Assembly (NCBI GenBank): GCA_030042915.1
Contig: JASHYS010000372.1
Coordinates: forward strand, 1-10,234
Direction: 5' to 3'
Origin: Acidobacteriaceae bacterium
GTDB lineage: Bacteria; Acidobacteriota; Terriglobia; Terriglobales; Acidobacteriaceae
Length of the DNA: 10,234 nucleotides
In this document: positions 7,852 through 10,234 of the stretch, in pieces
Layout of the letters: the number at the start of each line of letters is the position of its first letter
Position numbering within the stretch: position 1 is the first letter of the stretch
Translations under genes and position numbers: made by a program
The notes under the pieces: model-generated
The model's database searches: none
What the model was told of the DNA's origin: nothing
The model's input: the letters and a program-made list of their open reading frames with translations, nothing else

Positions 7852-7908
7852 CTCGCGGAGGGCCCGCATATTGCAGGATCTGGGTATGGCAAAAACGCGC
7901 TCCGCGAG
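7852..7908 (-). promoter_or_regulatory. Inverted repeat in the leader of the copy-2 vWA gene
   Basis: Nine-base arms CTCGCGGAG (7852-7860) and CTCCGCGAG (7900-7908) are perfectly complementary with a 39-base interval, 86 bp upstream of the start at 7766. They could pair in the leader RNA. The interval contains only weak promoter-like hexamers, and the role is unknown. Confidence 0.3.
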
Positions 7909-8350
7909 CTGATCGCGGCCTGCGCATTTCGAGTTTTGCAATTGAGTTTTGGAGTCGGCGGGGCCAAACCATCCGGCATTCCGAGCTGCGCCCCGCGACG
8001 GCCTATTGTGAATAGGGAAACCCGCCCCAGCCGCGCCGGAAGCCGGCAAGCAGAAACGACACCTCAGAGCCTGAGCTGGCTGCGTCGAGAGGTTTGCGCT
8101 TTGGTCCCAATGCGATAGCAACTTTACGCCTCGCAGACACTACGGCGACCTCTCGGGGAAGGGTGATTAACTCCTATGATCCTCAATCGCGGGCGTGAGG
8201 TATATGCCCCTTTCGTGCTACGTCAGGTTGCATAAACCCGGCTTTGAATACGTACATCGAACAGCGTGCCGAAAGTCTCAACCGGATCGGCCTTGTAACC
8301 AGGGCACGCCTTTAGAGCCAGCTGCGAATCCTGCACAGTCGTTTTGAAAG

Positions 8351-8404
8351 GGCACGAGTTTACTCGTGCCGCCAATGTCGTCATTTAGGCGCGGCTTTAG
8401 CCGC
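8351..8404. repeat. REP-like pair of short perfect palindromes
   Basis: Two compact hairpins lie side by side: GGCACGAGT-tt-ACTCGTGCC (8351-8370) and GCGGCT-tt-AGCCGC (8391-8404), separated by 20 bases. Stem-loops of this size in intergenic DNA are typical of REP/BIME elements, which are scattered by IS200-like RAYT transposases. I recall very similar palindromes as dispersed repeats in acidobacterial genomes, but this window has only one copy and no transposase. Neither hairpin has a T-tract, so they are not terminators. Confidence 0.55.
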
Positions 8405-8473
8405 CGAGGGATGGCTTTCTTCGATTGAAGTGCCTCTGCGAGACTCGCCTCCCCCAGCCACGCGCCCAAAGAA

Positions 8474-8506
8474 AAGGGGTACGTGGCGCAAATCCACGTA
8501 CCCCTT
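8474..8506 (-). terminator. Intrinsic terminator of the copy-1 vWA gene
   Basis: A perfect 13-bp stem, AAGGGGTACGTGG (8474-8486) and CCACGTACCCCTT (8494-8506), encloses a 7-base loop. On the minus strand the stem is followed by a T-rich stretch (TTCTTT), as for a Rho-independent terminator. It starts 39 bases after the stop codon at 8546, so copy 1 is probably a transcription unit separate from copy 2. Confidence 0.85.
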
Positions 8507-8545
8507 CCGATTCTTTTCAGTCACCGTTCGCTTTGCAGCCGTTCT

Positions 8546-10114
8546 CTATGTCGTGCCGTTGGGAATCAGCCGCGGCGAAGTCATGTTGTCCGTAATGGCC
8601 TGGAAGATCGCCGTCAGCTTCGTAAGGTTCTGATTGCTGGGAGCTGCCGCCTTGCAGCCTTCGCCGTCATCGGAGTAGAAGTTCTGGACGTTCGACGCCA
8701 TGGCCCCCAATGCGGCGCAAGGCTGGTCGCCCGGCGCCCAGCTTCCTCCGCCCGTGGTCACCGTCGCGCTATACGTTGCATCCGACAGGCATCCTCCCGA
8801 CGTCTCTGAGCCGTAGCCGATGGTGTAGACTGCGGTCCCTGCGCTGGCTGCAGCCTGCGCCGCCAGCACCGCCTGCCCGCACTCGCCCAGCGCCGACGGG
8901 TACGTATACGACTCGTAGCCCGAAGGATTGGTTTTTGACGTTCCCGTCCCGTTCAGCGTGCCCTCCGTCGCCACCAGATCCGAGGCACTGTCGCACGCCC
9001 CCGCCGAGGTATTGGCGTTCGAGGCGCACGCCGTCGCGTCGCCGTCGCTCAGGATGATCATGGCATTCTTAGAGCCGGGATTTGCAGCCTGTTCCGTCAC
9101 CAGCGCCGCCTGCGCCGCGTAGACAACCTGCGCGTAGTAGGTTGCCTCACCGCCCGGGGCCTGAACGCCGGAGCAGCTGCTTTCGCCCGAACCGCCCGCC
9201 GCGATCACGATGTCCGAGCTCTCGTTCAGGCTCGTTACCGAGTCTGAGGTCTTGTAATTGTTCGACCACGTGATTACCTGGTACGTGTCTCCCGATGGCA
9301 AAATCGTATTCGTCGGCGGGTCAGGAAACGTGTACGCCACGATGGTCGGGTTCTTCGTCGGGCAGACGTAGTCGTCGGACTGGGTTGCCGTCGTGACGGC
9401 AGGAAATACGAACAGGCTCACGCTGTCCACGTACGCCGTGCTCGAAGTGCAGGTCTGGCCCAGCGCACATGGATACAGGTCCAGGAGCAGCGCCCTGATT
9501 CCATCCAGCGCACAGGTAATTTGCTCGCCGTCGCACTGGTCGCCGCTATCTTCATCCTCCATCGATCGCGTCGTATCTTCGATGATGGCTATGTTCCACG
9601 GCTGGTTGGTTCCCCCGCGCATGGCCGCTGTCGCCGTCGCCGAAAGGTTCATGGTGTGCATCCCGATCAACCCTCCGAACCACAGCGGCACCTTCGCCGT
9701 TTGCGTCACCGCCAGCGCGTTGCACGTCGATCCCGTGGTGCACGATCCCTCACCCGAAGGCGGCGTCTGGCACCCTACGTTGAGCGAGCTGCCCACCGTC
9801 GACGAGCAATAGTAGTTCTGAGAAACTGAACCGTTGGTCAGAAAGTTCGTCGCGTTCAGCTCTCCGGTCTCGACGCTGTATTTCGTCACATAGGTTTCAG
9901 CCTCGGTGACGTCGGGCATGGCGTTGGCGCCCGCCAGTGCCGCTGCGTTCGTCGATGCCACCAGCAGGTTGTAGGCGTAATAAATGTGGCCCACTTCCAC
10001 CGAGATCCCGCCCAGCAGGATCATGGTGCTCATACCAAATGCGATAACTACCCCTGTTTGCCCGCGCATGCTCCTCAGCAATCTGCGTGGGAACAAAAAT
10101 CCTGATCGTCTCAT
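8546..10114 (-). CDS. TadG-like membrane-anchored vWA-domain protein, 522 aa (copy 1)
   Basis: This has the same architecture as the copy at 6192-7766: a basic N-terminus, a membrane anchor at about 20-42, the Tad-type G-H-I-Y-Y-A-Y-N-L and A-A-A-L-A-G-A stretch, then a vWA domain from about 173 with MIDAS-like D180-T-T182-R-S184 and D357 in L-S-D-G. All 16 Cys of the extracytoplasmic part (103 to 487) occur in both copies. By eye about 51 of the last 484 residues differ, while the first 38 are mostly unrelated. The frame stays open to an ATG at 10159, but ATG at 10114 follows GGAGG and gives a protein length matching copy 2, so I chose it. A terminator follows the stop. The likely role is a surface adhesin or envelope scaffold; partner and ligand are unknown. 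Confidence 0.85.
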   Translation of the reverse strand: MRRSGFLFPRRLLRSMRGQTGVVIAFGMSTMILLGGISVEVGHIYYAYNLLVASTNAAALAGANAMPDVTEAETYVTKYSVETGELNATNFLTNGSVSQNYYCSSTVGSSLNVGCQTPPSGEGSCTTGSTCNALAVTQTAKVPLWFGGLIGMHTMNLSATATAAMRGGTNQPWNIAIIEDTTRSMEDEDSGDQCDGEQITCALDGIRALLLDLYPCALGQTCTSSTAYVDSVSLFVFPAVTTATQSDDYVCPTKNPTIVAYTFPDPPTNTILPSGDTYQVITWSNNYKTSDSVTSLNESSDIVIAAGGSGESSCSGVQAPGGEATYYAQVVYAAQAALVTEQAANPGSKNAMIILSDGDATACASNANTSAGACDSASDLVATEGTLNGTGTSKTNPSGYESYTYPSALGECGQAVLAAQAAASAGTAVYTIGYGSETSGGCLSDATYSATVTTGGGSWAPGDQPCAALGAMASNVQNFYSDDGEGCKAAAPSNQNLTKLTAIFQAITDNMTSPRLIPNGTT

Positions 10115-10124
10115 GGAACGATGA

Positions 10125-10129
10125 CCTCC
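10125..10129 (-). promoter_or_regulatory. Ribosome binding site deciding the copy-1 vWA start
   Basis: GGAGG on the minus strand lies 10 bases before ATG at 10114. The alternative ATG at 10159 has no such site, so the shorter protein is preferred. Confidence 0.6.
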
Positions 10130-10184
10130 GTTATTTGGATTTCTGGGGAAGCGGGGCAATTCGAGCAGTGGGGACCCGGTGCGG

Positions 10185-10234
10185 TTATTGAGCCATGGCC
10201 GTATCTGTCGACGTCAATGCGCTCGACGGGCTGA
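10185..10234 (-). CDS. Possible C-terminal end of an upstream gene (partial)
   Basis: The minus strand entering at the window edge has a frame ending in TAA at 10185 whose last residues read S-A-L-T-S-T-D-T-A-M-A-Q, leaving a normal 70-bp gap to the vWA gene. A competing frame stays open to a TGA that overlaps the vWA ATG. Only about 15 codons are visible, so neither product nor frame can be settled. Confidence 0.2.
   Translation of the reverse strand, partial: SPSSALTSTDTAMAQ

Larger units (their letters stand above)
7767..8473. other. 707-bp region without a convincing gene
   Basis: Short minus-strand frames here lack good ribosome sites and protein-like composition, and I do not call them. 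The half near the vWA gene at 7766 contains two dyads: CTCGCGGAG/CTCCGCGAG (7852-7860 and 7900-7908, 39-base loop) and CCTATT-gtg-AATAGG (8002-8016). Either could belong to a leader or an operator. The half near 8223-8410 contains a REP-like palindrome pair and a 53-codon open frame of doubtful status. I see no tRNA, CRISPR or transposase. Confidence 0.5.

Noticed and set aside
7777..8121. Minus-strand open frame of 114 codons upstream of the copy-2 vWA gene
   Set aside because: Its composition is rich in Arg, Ser, Gln and Ala as in random GC-rich DNA, there is no convincing ribosome site, it overlaps another frame of the same kind, and it shows no domain pattern.
8278..8469. Minus-strand 63-codon frame across the palindromes
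   Set aside because: Much of it is the translation of the palindromic repeat, and nothing else supports it as a gene.

Overview
The window comes from a GC-rich bacterium, most likely an acidobacterium of the Terriglobia type. That placement is inferred from an exosortase J-like protein with its tiny companion, NHL-repeat lipoproteins with a Cys-containing head domain, TadG/vWA proteins and short palindromic REP-like DNA; no rRNA or marker gene confirms it. All six convincing genes lie on the minus strand, so they are described in transcription order from high to low coordinates.

(1) 10114-8546 encodes a membrane-anchored TadG-like protein with a von Willebrand A (vWA) domain, followed by a strong intrinsic terminator at 8474-8506. 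(2) 8473-7767 is about 700 bp without a convincing gene. It holds a REP-like pair of palindromes and, nearer the next gene, a possible structured leader. (3) 7766-6192 is a second copy of the TadG/vWA gene, about 89% identical in protein over its last 484 residues but almost unrelated in its first 38. (4) 6116-4125 and (6) 3685-1793 are two paralogous lipoproteins, each with a disulfide-type head domain and a seven-unit NHL beta-propeller. (5) Between them, 3949-3773 is a 58-residue gene: signal peptide, a short motif containing P-E-A-P, a transmembrane helix and an Arg-rich tail. (7) 1768-119 is an exosortase fused to an EpsI-like domain, with catalytic Cys and Arg visible but no His where exosortases normally carry one.

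Every product is predicted to be exported or membrane-embedded, and no cytoplasmic enzyme or regulator is present. The most notable element is the pairing of the exosortase with the 58-residue gene. It is the only protein here with an exosortase-type C-terminal signal, and it matches the family I recall as 'XrtJ-associated TM-motif-TM protein'. If both ends are processed, only a peptide of roughly 8-10 residues with one Cys would remain. The working model (inference) is a surface module in which exosortase, mini-substrate and NHL lipoproteins form one unit, with the TadG/vWA pair adding cell-surface adhesion or assembly functions.
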